The notes: a model not told the origin generated them from the sequence alone. A stretch of DNA of 64,000 nucleotides from Alphaproteobacteria bacterium CG_4_9_14_3_um_filter_47_13 (GCA_002789675.1 PFTR01000108.1:1-64000), one strand, 5' to 3'. Counted from the first letter of the stretch, positions 1 to 9,843 are shown. Made by a program: numbers and translations.

Positions 1-516
1 AACTTTAATCAAAGACTCTCTGACAAGTATACAGGCTTCCAGATCATACCCGTCTTTCTCGTCTGCTTTTTTCATAGTCATTGGTTGCAGTATCGTACCA
101 AGGGTTTTTCGTATCTCTAATGGGGGATCTTCGCGCCATGAAATATCATCAACAGTTTCAACAATTATGAATTTTCCACGCGACGATTGAACATAATGAA
201 AGAAAAACCGCGTATATTCAATAACAGTCTTTTCTGCCAGATATAAAGCACCCCGTTCATTCAAGGCATAAATGGGTTCATTTGTTCCATCGAGAAAAAC
301 AACATGATCCAGTTTATAGATAACTGATTTATGTAGAAAGGGTGTCATCCCGTAATCAGTAATATCCAGAAAACGATAGCCCGGATAAAAAGAAAGATCC
401 TGTCCCAGAATTGTTATCGTTGATGGATCAAAAGAATCATCCAGTAATGGATTAATGATCTCCAGTGCTGCCGCACATTCTTTTCTACCCAGTTTTATAA
501 AAGCATTCCGAAACAT
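1..516 (-). CDS. hypothetical protein, C-terminus truncated by window edge
   Basis: Manual reverse-strand translation gives an open frame from ATG at 514-516 (MFRNAFIKLGRKECAAALEIINPLLDDSFDPSTITILGQDLSFYPGYRFLDITDYG...) to the window edge. An in-frame TGA lies a short way upstream. Not in the supplied ORF track because it has no stop inside the window. Confidence 0.5.
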   Translation of the reverse strand, partial: MFRNAFIKLGRKECAAALEIINPLLDDSFDPSTITILGQDLSFYPGYRFLDITDYGMTPFLHKSVIYKLDHVVFLDGTNEPIYALNERGALYLAEKTVIEYTRFFFHYVQSSRGKFIIVETVDDISWREDPPLEIRKTLGTILQPMTMKKADEKDGYDLEACILVRESLIKV

Positions 517-708
517 CGAATCATCATATTCTATATAAAGAGATGATTCGAGTTTTTTATCCCCATTGCCCTGTGTAAATCACATGATAAACCCCCTGCA
601 TAGTTTTGGGAGGAAAGCTGTCCCCAGTCCACCCTTTTTTTATCAGGGGTAGTCATACCCTGTGCAAACCTGTTTTATGATAGAGAGGAAAAAATGGTTA
701 AAAAAATT

Positions 709-846
709 CGACTCGCGGAAAATTATGCGAGTCGCAGTGCTTCTTTCTTGTGCGCAATTCTCGGGATAAAGAATAATCCCCGATTTGCACAGCCCCTACT
801 ATCTACTACTTCCTAAAAGAAATTACTTTTTAGATTAGGAGTAGTC
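709..846. other. structured intergenic region upstream of hemE (three consecutive inverted repeats)
   Basis: CGACTCGC/GCGAGTCG (709-716/727-734), TCGGGAT/ATCCCCGA (about 763-785), ACTACTTCCTAA/TTAGGAGTAGT (805-816/835-845). Confidence 0.5.
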
Positions 847-894
847 TGCTTTGATGCCCTCCTGAAATAACACTGGAATAGAAAATATAAAAAA

Positions 895-1959
895 ATGACA
901 GGCGCTGTAAAAAATATTAAAACCGGAAAGAAATTATTTTTATCTGCTTTGCAGGGGGGGAGATCAAACCGGATTCCTTTCTGGTTTATGCGTCAGGCAG
1001 GACGCTATCTTCCCGAATACCGGGAGTTACGTGCCAGGGCAGGCGGATTTCTGGATATGGTTTATAATCCTGATTTTGCAACTGAAGTCACGATGCAGCC
1101 TTTACGCCGTTATGGGATGGATGCAGCTATTTTATTTTCAGATATTCTGGTTATTCCTCATGCTTTAGGACAAAAACTGGAATTTCTTCATGGTGAAGGG
1201 CCTAAATTTGAGCCGATTCGCTGCGAAGAGGATTTTAAAAATCTGGAATATACCGAAGCCATTCTGGCGCCGGTTTATGAAACTATAAAATCTTTAAAAT
1301 CACAGATTCAAAAAGAAGGTTTTTATGATACGGCCCTGATTGGTTTTGCAGGCGCGCCATGGACTGTTGCTACTTATATGGTTGAGGGAGGGAGCAGCAG
1401 AACTTTTGAAAATGTTAAAAAATGGGCTTATTGCAATCCTGAAACTTTCGAGAGACTGATCGAGCTGATCACGCAGACAACGATCCGGTATCTTTTATCA
1501 CAGATTAAAGCAGGAGTGGAAGCCATCCAGATTTTTGACAGCTGGGCAGGTGTTCTTGATGAATCTGAATATAATCGCTGGGTTATTATCCCGACAAAAA
1601 AAATCACACAGGCATTGGCACAAAGCCATCCTGATATTCCTGTTATCGGGTTTCCAAAAGGATCCGGTTTTCTTTATGAAGTTTATGCAAAGAAAACCGG
1701 AGTTACGGCACTAGGGCTGGATTCGCAGGTTCCGCTCGAGAAGGCAGACTTTTTGCAGGATATTCTTCCTGTGCAGGGTAATCTTGACCCGGTCTGTTTA
1801 TTGACAGGAGGAATGTCATTAAAAAATACAGCCGAGAAAATTCTGGAAAAATTATCGGCAAAGCCGTTTATTTTTAATCTGGGTCACGGCGTTATCAAAG
1901 AAACACCGCCTGAACATATGGCTGTGCTTTCTGAAATTATAAAAAACTGGCGGATTTAG
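895..1959 (+). CDS. hemE: uroporphyrinogen decarboxylase
   Basis: 354 aa, N-terminal PFWFMRQAGRYLPEYRELR signature, IGFAGAPWTVATYMVEG, C-terminal NLGHGVIKETPPEH. Confidence 0.97.
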   Translation: MTGAVKNIKTGKKLFLSALQGGRSNRIPFWFMRQAGRYLPEYRELRARAGGFLDMVYNPDFATEVTMQPLRRYGMDAAILFSDILVIPHALGQKLEFLHGEGPKFEPIRCEEDFKNLEYTEAILAPVYETIKSLKSQIQKEGFYDTALIGFAGAPWTVATYMVEGGSSRTFENVKKWAYCNPETFERLIELITQTTIRYLLSQIKAGVEAIQIFDSWAGVLDESEYNRWVIIPTKKITQALAQSHPDIPVIGFPKGSGFLYEVYAKKTGVTALGLDSQVPLEKADFLQDILPVQGNLDPVCLLTGGMSLKNTAEKILEKLSAKPFIFNLGHGVIKETPPEHMAVLSEIIKNWRI

Positions 1960-1961
1960 AA

Positions 1962-3008
1962 ATGAAAAAAACCGCTGTTATATTATTTAATCTGGGCGGC
2001 CCCGATTCTTCTGGGTCGATCCGTCCGTTTTTATTCAATTTTTTCATGGATAGAAATATTATCCGGATACCGATATTTTTAAGGTTTTTTATAGCCGTTG
2101 TGATTTCTATACGCCGTTCAAAAAAAGAAGCGGGGGATAGCTATGCGCTTCTGGGTGGAAAATCTCCTTTATTGGAAAATACACAAGCACAGGCACAAGC
2201 ACTTGAAAAGGAGCTGGGTAGCGATTTCAGGGTTTTTGTCTGTATGCGTTATTGGCATCCAATGGCTGATGAAATGGCCCGGAAAGTAAAAAATTATAAA
2301 CCGGATCATATTGTTTTATTGCCACTTTATCCGCAATATTCCACAACGACAACAAAGTCATCTTTCGAAGCCTGGGAGAGAGCAGCGGCAAAAATAAAAT
2401 TGTTTATCCCTACCACAAAAATTTGTTGTTATCCTCTAAATAAAGGATTCATCAAAGCTTCGGCGCAAAACATAAAGAGAGCTTATGAAAGTATGCTGAT
2501 TGAAACAACGACAAAAAATCTACCGCCTCCGCGTGTTTTATTTTCTGCACATGGCTTGCCGGAAGATATTATTAAAGAGGGCGATCCCTATCAATGGCAA
2601 TGTGAACAAAGCGTCAAAGCGATTGTTCAAGAGATGGATATAGAACAGCTAGACTGGCAGATCTGTTATCAAAGCCGTGTCGGTCCTAAAAAATGGCTTG
2701 ATCCTGACATCAGGGTGGCGCTTGAAAAAGCGGGGTCAGAGGCCGTATCTGTTCTTGTTTATCCGCATTCTTTTGTCAGCGAACATGTAGAAACACTGGT
2801 TGAAATTGATATTGAATATCGTGATCTGGCAAAAAAATTGAAGATTCCCTATTTTGCGCGTGTTGAAACTGTCGGTATTATGCCCGATTTTATCAAGAGT
2901 CTGGCAGAGATAGTTCGTGTGCATAAAGAGGATAAAGAAATGAGATCGGCTTGCGGAGGCAGAATCTGCCCTTCAAATTTTTGCCGTTGTCCTTCACAGA
3001 TTTCATAA
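1962..3008 (+). CDS. hemH: ferrochelatase
   Basis: LFNLGGPDS start, VLFSAHGLPEDIIKEGDPY, CYQSRVGPKKWLDP; directly downstream of hemE. Confidence 0.96.
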   Translation: MKKTAVILFNLGGPDSSGSIRPFLFNFFMDRNIIRIPIFLRFFIAVVISIRRSKKEAGDSYALLGGKSPLLENTQAQAQALEKELGSDFRVFVCMRYWHPMADEMARKVKNYKPDHIVLLPLYPQYSTTTTKSSFEAWERAAAKIKLFIPTTKICCYPLNKGFIKASAQNIKRAYESMLIETTTKNLPPPRVLFSAHGLPEDIIKEGDPYQWQCEQSVKAIVQEMDIEQLDWQICYQSRVGPKKWLDPDIRVALEKAGSEAVSVLVYPHSFVSEHVETLVEIDIEYRDLAKKLKIPYFARVETVGIMPDFIKSLAEIVRVHKEDKEMRSACGGRICPSNFCRCPSQIS

Positions 3009-3076
3009 GATAGTTGACCATTGCCTTTTGAATGTGATATGGCAAAAGAAGCTTGTTGAATCATAAGGATATTAAT

Positions 3077-3499
3077 ATGAATATATATTCAGAAAATAAA
3101 TTAATCGATTTTTTCCGGAAGGAAAGCCGCTCTTCCGGATCCAGTATCGCTCCGTCCGTTTTAACCCAGAAGGAATGGAATTTAATACAGGAGCTTCCTG
3201 ATTATATGACAAGAAATAGCGGAGAAATATCTCCGGTTCTTATTGCCCGTATCTGTGATATGAAAAAAGACTCTTTAAAACTGGAAAAAATTATTACTAA
3301 AATGGTTACCGAAAATAGAAAACCTTATGAAATATCCCTTTTTGCAGATCGTTGGGAAATGCTGGAGGGTAGATTAAAAATGATTGACCAATCTATCAGA
3401 GAACAAAGTGTGGAGTATAAAGACCTTCATGATTTATATGAAAATAACAAAAATATTTTCAGGGAAATAGCCTGTTATTTACGGCATTCTGTACCATAA
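3077..3499 (+). CDS. hypothetical protein
   Basis: Open frame (ORF 3053-3499) directly downstream of hemH; in-frame ATG at 3077. No family recognised. Confidence 0.5.
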   Translation: MNIYSENKLIDFFRKESRSSGSSIAPSVLTQKEWNLIQELPDYMTRNSGEISPVLIARICDMKKDSLKLEKIITKMVTENRKPYEISLFADRWEMLEGRLKMIDQSIREQSVEYKDLHDLYENNKNIFREIACYLRHSVP

Positions 3500-3513
3500 A
3501 TAATATAGGTTCT

Positions 3514-4020
3514 TTATCGGCGGGGACGATATTTTTGTGCTTCTTTGCAATTGGTTCCGTTTGCAGCCGCAATGAGGGGCTCTTCTGTACAAAGCCTTTT
3601 CATTTCTATTTTTGCAGTATCCCAGCGCACCAGATGTTGTTCTGCTATTTCTGCAGCAGATTTTTGTAAATTTTCGATCATCAGCTCTTGAATCTCTGGC
3701 GGTAGTTTTTCTTGTGCCTCGCGTATAACGGGTGTTACAGGAATATGAAGAGAGTCATTATTGATATTGGTGGCATTGAGGTAAAACATAAGGGCAAGGG
3801 CTGAGGGTGCAGCCAGTGTAGCTCCCAATAAGGCCTGTACGCCCTTCGATCTATTTTCAGGTTTTTGATAATGATGGATAGCCAGTGCTGCTACAACAGT
3901 ACTTAATGCAATAATAACAGGGGTTTTCGCCATTAAAACAGTGGCTGCCGTAAAAATTGCAGAGAGTCCTCCACGGAGGAGTCCGGAATCAGCTTGTACT
4001 TTTTGAGCTGTACGTGCCAT
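3514..4020 (-). CDS. hypothetical membrane protein
   Basis: 168 aa with two or three hydrophobic segments (VIIALSTVVAALAI; ALLGATLAAPSALALMFYL); fills the gap between neighbours. Confidence 0.55.
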   Translation of the reverse strand: MARTAQKVQADSGLLRGGLSAIFTAATVLMAKTPVIIALSTVVAALAIHHYQKPENRSKGVQALLGATLAAPSALALMFYLNATNINNDSLHIPVTPVIREAQEKLPPEIQELMIENLQKSAAEIAEQHLVRWDTAKIEMKRLCTEEPLIAAANGTNCKEAQKYRPRR

Positions 4021-4132
4021 TTTAAATATCTTTCTTTGTGTCCTTGGTTTGCAATTCTTTGTATAAATTATTTAAAATTATGTCAAGAGTATTTTTACAG
4101 ATACTGTAGTGGCAAAAACGTTTGTCTCAATA

Positions 4133-4164
4133 AAAAAGCGGCTCTATAAAAAAAGCCGCTTTTT
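4133..4164 (-). terminator. rho-independent terminator of the rpsF-rpsR-rplI operon (possibly bidirectional)
   Basis: Perfect 11-bp stem AAAAAGCGGCT / AGCCGCTTTTT just 3' of rplI on the minus strand. Confidence 0.75.
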
Positions 4165-4186
4165 AACAATGAGAAGAAAGAAATAA

Positions 4187-4960
4187 TTATTCGTTTTCGG
4201 CTTCTTTTGTCTCTTCTTCCTCTATTATCTCTGTTTTGGTTGCCGCTTCAGCCTCTGCTGCTGCTTTTTTAGCAGCTTTTTTCTCGGCTTTGGCTTTATC
4301 TTCGGCATCTTTGAGAGATTTTTTCTCTTTTTCTTCTGTTTCCATTTCCTGTTCAGCTTCCAAAGCATCCTCTTCCAGAAGTTCTTTTTTAGCTTTGCCA
4401 GACATGGCTTCGAGTTCAGCATCGGCTTTGGCACGAATTTCTTCCGCATCATCCTGTAGGTGCGCAATCATGGCTCTGCCGGTTTTGAGCTGTACTTTGG
4501 CTTCTTCCTCGGAGCGTGCAATATTCACGCGAATGTCGAGTTTGACTTCCGGATGAAGGGCAATTGTTACATTAAACAAACCGATGGTTTTAAACGCATT
4601 ATGGATGGTGACCATAGAGCGGCCAATCGTCAGACCACTTTTTTGTGCGGCAATTTCGGCAATATCACGGGCGGCAACACTGCCGTATAAATGCCCGCCT
4701 TCAGAGGCGTGACGGATAATGGTAACGGTCATATCGGCCAGTTTCTCTGCGTCTTTTTCCGCTTCTTTACGTTTTGTTTCGTTCTGTTTCTCGATATCTT
4801 TTTTACGGCTTTCAAAATAGGCCACATTATCTGCTGTTGCCCGAAGCGCCTTGCTTTGGGGGATCAGAAAATTACGGGCATAACCGGGCTTGACCTTGAC
4901 GACATCGCCAAGATTGCCAAGATGGTCAACATGTTCCAAAAGAATAACTTGAATAGGCAT
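4187..4960 (-). CDS. rplI: 50S ribosomal protein L9 with long charged C-terminal extension
   Basis: MPIQVILLEHVDHLGNLGDVVKVKPGYARNFLIPQSKALRAT signature; next to rpsR/rpsF; extra Lys/Glu/Ala-rich tail. Confidence 0.97.
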   Translation of the reverse strand: MPIQVILLEHVDHLGNLGDVVKVKPGYARNFLIPQSKALRATADNVAYFESRKKDIEKQNETKRKEAEKDAEKLADMTVTIIRHASEGGHLYGSVAARDIAEIAAQKSGLTIGRSMVTIHNAFKTIGLFNVTIALHPEVKLDIRVNIARSEEEAKVQLKTGRAMIAHLQDDAEEIRAKADAELEAMSGKAKKELLEEDALEAEQEMETEEKEKKSLKDAEDKAKAEKKAAKKAAAEAEAATKTEIIEEEETKEAENE

Positions 4961-4984
4961 TGTCTTTTTCCTTGTTCTATCAGC

Positions 4985-5263
4985 TTAACGTGGCGAAGAG
5001 CCGTCCCATTCTGTGCGGACGTAAGGCAATAAAGCCATAAAACGAGCCCGCTTGATGGCTTTGGTTAGCTCCCGCTGTTTTTTCATGGAGACGGCTGTAA
5101 TCCGGCTTGGCACGATTTTGCCGCGTTCGGAAATATAGCGTCCGAGTAATTTTACATCTTTCCAGTCAATGGCCGATGCGCGTGGTCCTGTGAAAGGACA
5201 GGTTTTGCGGTGTTTAAAAAACGGGCGTTTTGCCGTTGCTGCATCTGGTGTAGTCATATTCAT
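4985..5263 (-). CDS. rpsR: 30S ribosomal protein S18
   Basis: [11 protein letters not shown]...[50 protein letters not shown]. Confidence 0.97.
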   Translation of the reverse strand: MNMTTPDAATAKRPFFKHRKTCPFTGPRASAIDWKDVKLLGRYISERGKIVPSRITAVSMKKQRELTKAIKRARFMALLPYVRTEWDGSSPR

Positions 5264-5264
5264 A

Positions 5265-5636
5265 TTATGCGGCCTCTCTGCTATCTCTGTTATCTCTACT
5301 ATCGCTGTCGCGTGTGTCCTTATTCAGAATAGACGAAGGTCCTTCCGAAAGTTTGTCTTCGCGAACCGTCAGGTAACGCAGAATATCCTCGGACAGGCGC
5401 ATCTGGCGTTCCATTTCAAGCATGGCGGCAGGCGGTGTTTCCGATTCGATCAGAACATAATGACCTTTCCGGCTTTTTTTGATCCGGTAGGCAAGCGTCC
5501 GCAAGCCCCAGTTTTCGGTTTTATGAATTTTACCGCCACCGTCTTTGATGACTTTGGTGTAGGTGTCCGTCAATTCGGAGACCTGTGCTTCTGATAGTTC
5601 TTGCCGTGCAATAAACACGGTTTCATAATAAGGCAT
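5265..5636 (-). CDS. rpsF: 30S ribosomal protein S6
   Basis: [19 protein letters not shown]...[21 protein letters not shown]; operon position. Confidence 0.96.
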   Translation of the reverse strand: MPYYETVFIARQELSEAQVSELTDTYTKVIKDGGGKIHKTENWGLRTLAYRIKKSRKGHYVLIESETPPAAMLEMERQMRLSEDILRYLTVREDKLSEGPSSILNKDTRDSDSRDNRDSREAA

Positions 5637-5805
5637 AGTTTGTTTCCTCCCGGTTTTGCCTTTTGCGCTGCGTTCCTACAACAGGGACTCCATTCTCTTA
5701 TAAAGAAAATGTGCAGCGAAAAACAAAGCTGGAATCTATAATGATACCAGCGAGGTTTTACGAATGACGTTATCTATACGGATTTTTATACACAAGGCAA
5801 GAAAA

Positions 5806-6108
5806 TTATTCGGAAACATCGTTATTATTGGCGTTTTTCTTGACATAGCCTGTTAGAAAGGCTGACCAATCCGTTTTTTGCGCTTTTTGTGTTTTGTCTT
5901 TTTTCAGGGTCTTGCGCAGCATCGAGGCCAGATGGGCCCGGTTAATTTCCGGTCTTTGTAAAGCGCTGCGAGACAGATTGATACGGTTTTGAGCAAGGAG
6001 ACCGGCATAATCCGTACCGGAAACATCTTGCGCGGTAGGCATGGTAATTGAAGTCAGTGAATTTTGCAGGAATAATTGTACCCGTCCGTTATGAATAGAA
6101 CTGCCCAT
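5806..6108 (-). CDS. hypothetical protein
   Basis: 100 aa ORF between rpsF and fabD with no overlapping better ORF. No family recognised; start uncertain. Confidence 0.35.
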   Translation of the reverse strand: MGSSIHNGRVQLFLQNSLTSITMPTAQDVSGTDYAGLLAQNRINLSRSALQRPEINRAHLASMLRKTLKKDKTQKAQKTDWSAFLTGYVKKNANNNDVSE

Positions 6109-6414
6109 TATAATTGATCTCCCCGGCTCCTTGTTAAAAATTTTCCAGTCTTTTAAATCTTTCAGGCTTGACAGAAAAATCCGTACAAGTCCGCATAATA
6201 TGGTCTCGTGGCGTAAAGCCCTCTATAAAATCCGGTAGAGACTACGCCTCTCTTAATGTCAAGATGCGCAGATCATAGCATAAAAATTACAAAACCGCAA
6301 AAATATTCGGAAAGAGGGGTACGCGCTTTCCGGCGCGTTGTAACTGCCCTCTTGATCTGTTTTCTCGAACGCTTTATCGATAGCAGGGTTGATAATGTAA
6401 AAAAGGAGCCAACT

Positions 6415-7362
6415 ATGACACGTGCGTTATTATTTCCCGGGCAAGGATCCCAATATATCGGGATGGGCAAGGATCTGGCTGAATCCTTTCTTGAAGCCAG
6501 AGAGGTTTTCGAAGAGGTTGACGACATTCTGAACCAGAAACTTTCCCGCCTTATGTTTGAGGGGGCGGAGAGCGATCTGAATCTGACGCAGAATACCCAG
6601 CCGGCGCTGATGGCCGTGTCAATGGCGCTGGTCAGGATTCTTACGCGGCAGGGTGGTTTTGAGCTGGATAAAATCTGTCATTATGTTGCCGGCCATTCGC
6701 TTGGTGAATATTCGGCTTTAGCAGCGGCAGGCGCGCTGGAGCTTGCCGATACGGCGCGACTGCTGCGTTTGCGGGGGCAGGCAATGCAGCGTGCTGTTCC
6801 TGTCGGTATCGGTTCGATGGCCGCCATTCTCGGGCTTGATTTTGCCGATATCAAAATGCTGGCCGCCGAAGCGGCCGGGACAGAAGTCTGTCAGGCCGCC
6901 AATGATAATTCTCCGGGGCAGGTTGTTATTTCCGGTCACAAAAATGCCGTAGAGATGGCCATTGCGCTGGCCACCGCACGTGGCGCAAAAAAAGCCGTGA
7001 TGTTGCCGGTCAGCGCACCGTTTCATTGTACCTTGATGGCGCCTGCTGCCCATGAAATGGCGCGGGCGCTGGCAGACACCGTCATTCGGCCACCCTGCGT
7101 GCCGGTGGTTGCCAATGTGACGGCCAGAGCCGTGACCGAACCTCCGGAAATCCGTACGCTACTTGTTGACCAGATTACCGGTGTCGTGCGCTGGCGTGAA
7201 TCGGTGCTGTGGATGAAAGAGCAGGGCGTTGAGGAAATGGTCGAGATTGGCGCAGGAAAAGTTCTGTCCGGTCTTGTGCGCCGGATTGACAAAGATATTG
7301 CGGTCTCGTTTGTCGGGACACCGGAGCAGGTAGACACCCTTATTGAAACATTGAAAGGATAA
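6415..7362 (+). CDS. fabD: malonyl CoA-acyl carrier protein transacylase
   Basis: MTRALLFPGQGSQYIGMGKDL, GHSLGEYSALAAAGAL; AAGGAG ribosome-binding site upstream of ATG 6415 (the ORF track's upstream extension is unlikely). Confidence 0.96.
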   Translation: MTRALLFPGQGSQYIGMGKDLAESFLEAREVFEEVDDILNQKLSRLMFEGAESDLNLTQNTQPALMAVSMALVRILTRQGGFELDKICHYVAGHSLGEYSALAAAGALELADTARLLRLRGQAMQRAVPVGIGSMAAILGLDFADIKMLAAEAAGTEVCQAANDNSPGQVVISGHKNAVEMAIALATARGAKKAVMLPVSAPFHCTLMAPAAHEMARALADTVIRPPCVPVVANVTARAVTEPPEIRTLLVDQITGVVRWRESVLWMKEQGVEEMVEIGAGKVLSGLVRRIDKDIAVSFVGTPEQVDTLIETLKG

Positions 7363-7366
7363 AACC

Positions 7367-8107
7367 ATGTTTGATTTATCAGGAAAAACAGCGCTTGTGA
7401 CAGGGGCAACAGGAGGCATTGGCGGCGCGATTGCCAAAGCCCTGCACGAAGCAGGCGCTCTTGTGGGACTGTCAGGCCGTAACGAAGACAGGCTCAAAGC
7501 CCTGCAGGCAGAGCTGGGCGGGGCGCGTGTGTATTGTTTCCCTGCCGATCTGTCAACCGCAGAAAGCACGGATGCTTTCGTAAAAGCGGCAACGGACGCG
7601 ATGGGCGGGATTGATATTCTGGTCAATAATGCCGGATTGACGCGGGATAATCTTTCGATGCGGATGAAAGACGAGGAATGGCAGGAAGTGCTGGATGTTA
7701 ATTTGACCGCGCCGTTTCGTCTTGCCCGTGCGGTACAGCGCGGTATGATGAAAAAGCGCTGGGGACGGATTATCAATATTTCCTCCATTGTAGGTACAAC
7801 GGGCAATCCGGGGCAGGCCAATTACTGCGCCTCCAAAGCGGGGATGACCGGATGGTCAAAAGCAATGGCCGCAGAAATTGCCAGTCGGCAAATAACGGTC
7901 AATTGTATTGCACCAGGCTTTATCGCCACAGCAATGACGGACGCGCTTCAGGAAGATCAGAAAGCCAAAATCAATGCCACAATTCCGATGGGGCGGATGG
8001 GAGCGGCTCACGAAATTGCTGCTGCCGCCGTTTATCTGGCCAGCGAAGAAGCCGCTTATGTGACGGGTCAGACCCTGCATATTAATGGCGGCATGGCGAT
8101 GATCTAA
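7367..8107 (+). CDS. fabG: 3-oxoacyl-ACP reductase
   Basis: SDR fold: TGATGGIGGAIA, NNAGLTRDNLSMRM, YCASKAGMTGWSKA. Confidence 0.96.
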   Translation: MFDLSGKTALVTGATGGIGGAIAKALHEAGALVGLSGRNEDRLKALQAELGGARVYCFPADLSTAESTDAFVKAATDAMGGIDILVNNAGLTRDNLSMRMKDEEWQEVLDVNLTAPFRLARAVQRGMMKKRWGRIINISSIVGTTGNPGQANYCASKAGMTGWSKAMAAEIASRQITVNCIAPGFIATAMTDALQEDQKAKINATIPMGRMGAAHEIAAAAVYLASEEAAYVTGQTLHINGGMAMI

Positions 8108-8273
8108 AAAAGGGAAGCGGGATTATCCACATAAAGTGGTTAAAGCATAGGGAAAGTGCTGGCTCGGAGCATTGCAATATGGTACTTGAAGAAAATTGCT
8201 TGATTTGCGGAAAAGACGTGCTTAAAGTCCGTTTCGATCTTGATAAAGTTAACTTGAAAAAGGTGAGATAAAG

Positions 8274-8513
8274 ATGAGTGATATTGCAGAACGGGTAAAA
8301 AAGATTGTTATTGAACATCTTGGTGTTGATGAGGCAAAAGTTTCCGAAAAAGCCAGTTTCATTGATGATCTGGGCGCTGATTCACTGGATACAGTCGAGT
8401 TGGTCATGGCTTTTGAAGAAGAATTCAATGTCGAAATTCCTGATGATGCCGCCGAGAAAATCCAGACTGTGGGTGATGCAATCAGCTTCATCAAGGAAAA
8501 TTCTGCTGAATAA
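8274..8513 (+). CDS. acpP: acyl carrier protein
   Basis: [20 protein letters not shown]...[21 protein letters not shown] (phosphopantetheine DSL motif). Confidence 0.98.
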   Translation: MSDIAERVKKIVIEHLGVDEAKVSEKASFIDDLGADSLDTVELVMAFEEEFNVEIPDDAAEKIQTVGDAISFIKENSAE

Positions 8514-8559
8514 AAGCTGAATTTCTGCTGAATTCTTGAAATCATTGACAGGTATTCTC

Positions 8560-9843
8560 ATGAAACGGGTTGTCGTTACAGGAATGGGGATGGTTTCACC
8601 TTTGGGTGTCGGGGTGAACCATAACTGGAAGCGTCTCGTTGCAGGCGAGAGCGGGATTCGCAAAATTGATGAATTCGAGGCGGCAGATATTTCCTCGCAA
8701 ATTGCCGGTATCGTTCCTAAAAGCACGGACGAAACCCCCCCTGAAGGTTTTTTTAACGTCAATCTGTTTGTCGAGCCTAAAGAGCAGAAAAAAATGGATA
8801 AATTTATCCATTTTGCGCTGGCGGCGGCCAAAGAGGCTGTTGAAGATTCGGGCTGGCGGCCAACCGGTGAAGAAGATCTGTGCCGCACCGGGGTTTTGAT
8901 CGGCTCCGGTATTGGCGGCCTTGGCACAATGTATGAAACGTCTATAACTTTGCATGAAAAAGGCCCCCGACGTATTTCGCCTTTTGCCAATCCGGCGATG
9001 CTGATTAATCTGGCTTCGGGACATGTTTCCATCAAATACGGTTTCAAAGGGCCCAATCATGCTGTGGTCACGGCGTGCGCAACAGGAACCCATGCCATTG
9101 GTGATGCGGCACGGCTGATTGCGCTGGGGGATGCGGATGTGATGCTCGCAGGCGGAGCCGAGGCCGCCGTGAACCGGCTTGGTGTGGCCAGCTTTGCTGC
9201 GGTTCGCGCCCTGTCGACAGGCTATAATGACCGTCCTGAAGAGGCATCACGTCCTTTTGATGAGGGGCGCGATGGTTTTGTGATTTCCGAAGGCTGCGGT
9301 CTTGTGATGCTCGAGGAGTTTGAACATGCCAAAAAGCGGGGCGCGAGAATTTACGGTGAAATAGCAGGATACGGTCTGTCCGGTGATGCCTATCATATGA
9401 CATCTCCTGCGGAAAATGGGGATGGCGGTTTCCGTGCGATGCAGGCAGCTTTGAAAAATGGCGGCATAAATCCTGATGAGATTGATTATATTAATGCGCA
9501 TGGCACTTCGACACCTGTCGGGGATGGTATTGAATGCACAGCGGTCAAACGTCTGTTTGGCGCGGCGCTGGATCATATCTCCATGTCTTCCACCAAATCA
9601 GCTATTGGGCATTTGCTCGGGGCGGCAGGAGCGGTTGAGGCGATTTATACGCTCAAAGCCATGGAAACCGGATTGATGCCCCCGACTCTTAACCTTGAAA
9701 ATATTTCTGAAGCCTGTCAGGGCATTGATTTGATTCCGCTAAAAACCAGAGAGAAGAAAATCACCACGGCTTTATCAAATTCCTTTGGTTTTGGTGGCAC
9801 GAACGCCAGTCTGATTATGCGCTCTGTTTCATCAGGGCTTTGA
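8560..9843 (+). CDS. fabF: 3-oxoacyl-ACP synthase II
   Basis: MKRVVVTGMGMVSPLGVGV, VVTACATGTHAIGDA, NAHGTSTPVGD, SFGFGGTNASL. Confidence 0.97.
   Translation: MKRVVVTGMGMVSPLGVGVNHNWKRLVAGESGIRKIDEFEAADISSQIAGIVPKSTDETPPEGFFNVNLFVEPKEQKKMDKFIHFALAAAKEAVEDSGWRPTGEEDLCRTGVLIGSGIGGLGTMYETSITLHEKGPRRISPFANPAMLINLASGHVSIKYGFKGPNHAVVTACATGTHAIGDAARLIALGDADVMLAGGAEAAVNRLGVASFAAVRALSTGYNDRPEEASRPFDEGRDGFVISEGCGLVMLEEFEHAKKRGARIYGEIAGYGLSGDAYHMTSPAENGDGGFRAMQAALKNGGINPDEIDYINAHGTSTPVGDGIECTAVKRLFGAALDHISMSSTKSAIGHLLGAAGAVEAIYTLKAMETGLMPPTLNLENISEACQGIDLIPLKTREKKITTALSNSFGFGGTNASLIMRSVSSGL

Noticed and set aside
7159-7821. 220-aa ORF antisense to fabD/fabG
   Set aside because: Shadow ORF of two clear housekeeping genes.
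8382-9056. 224-aa ORF antisense to acpP/fabF
   Set aside because: Shadow ORF of clear genes on the + strand.
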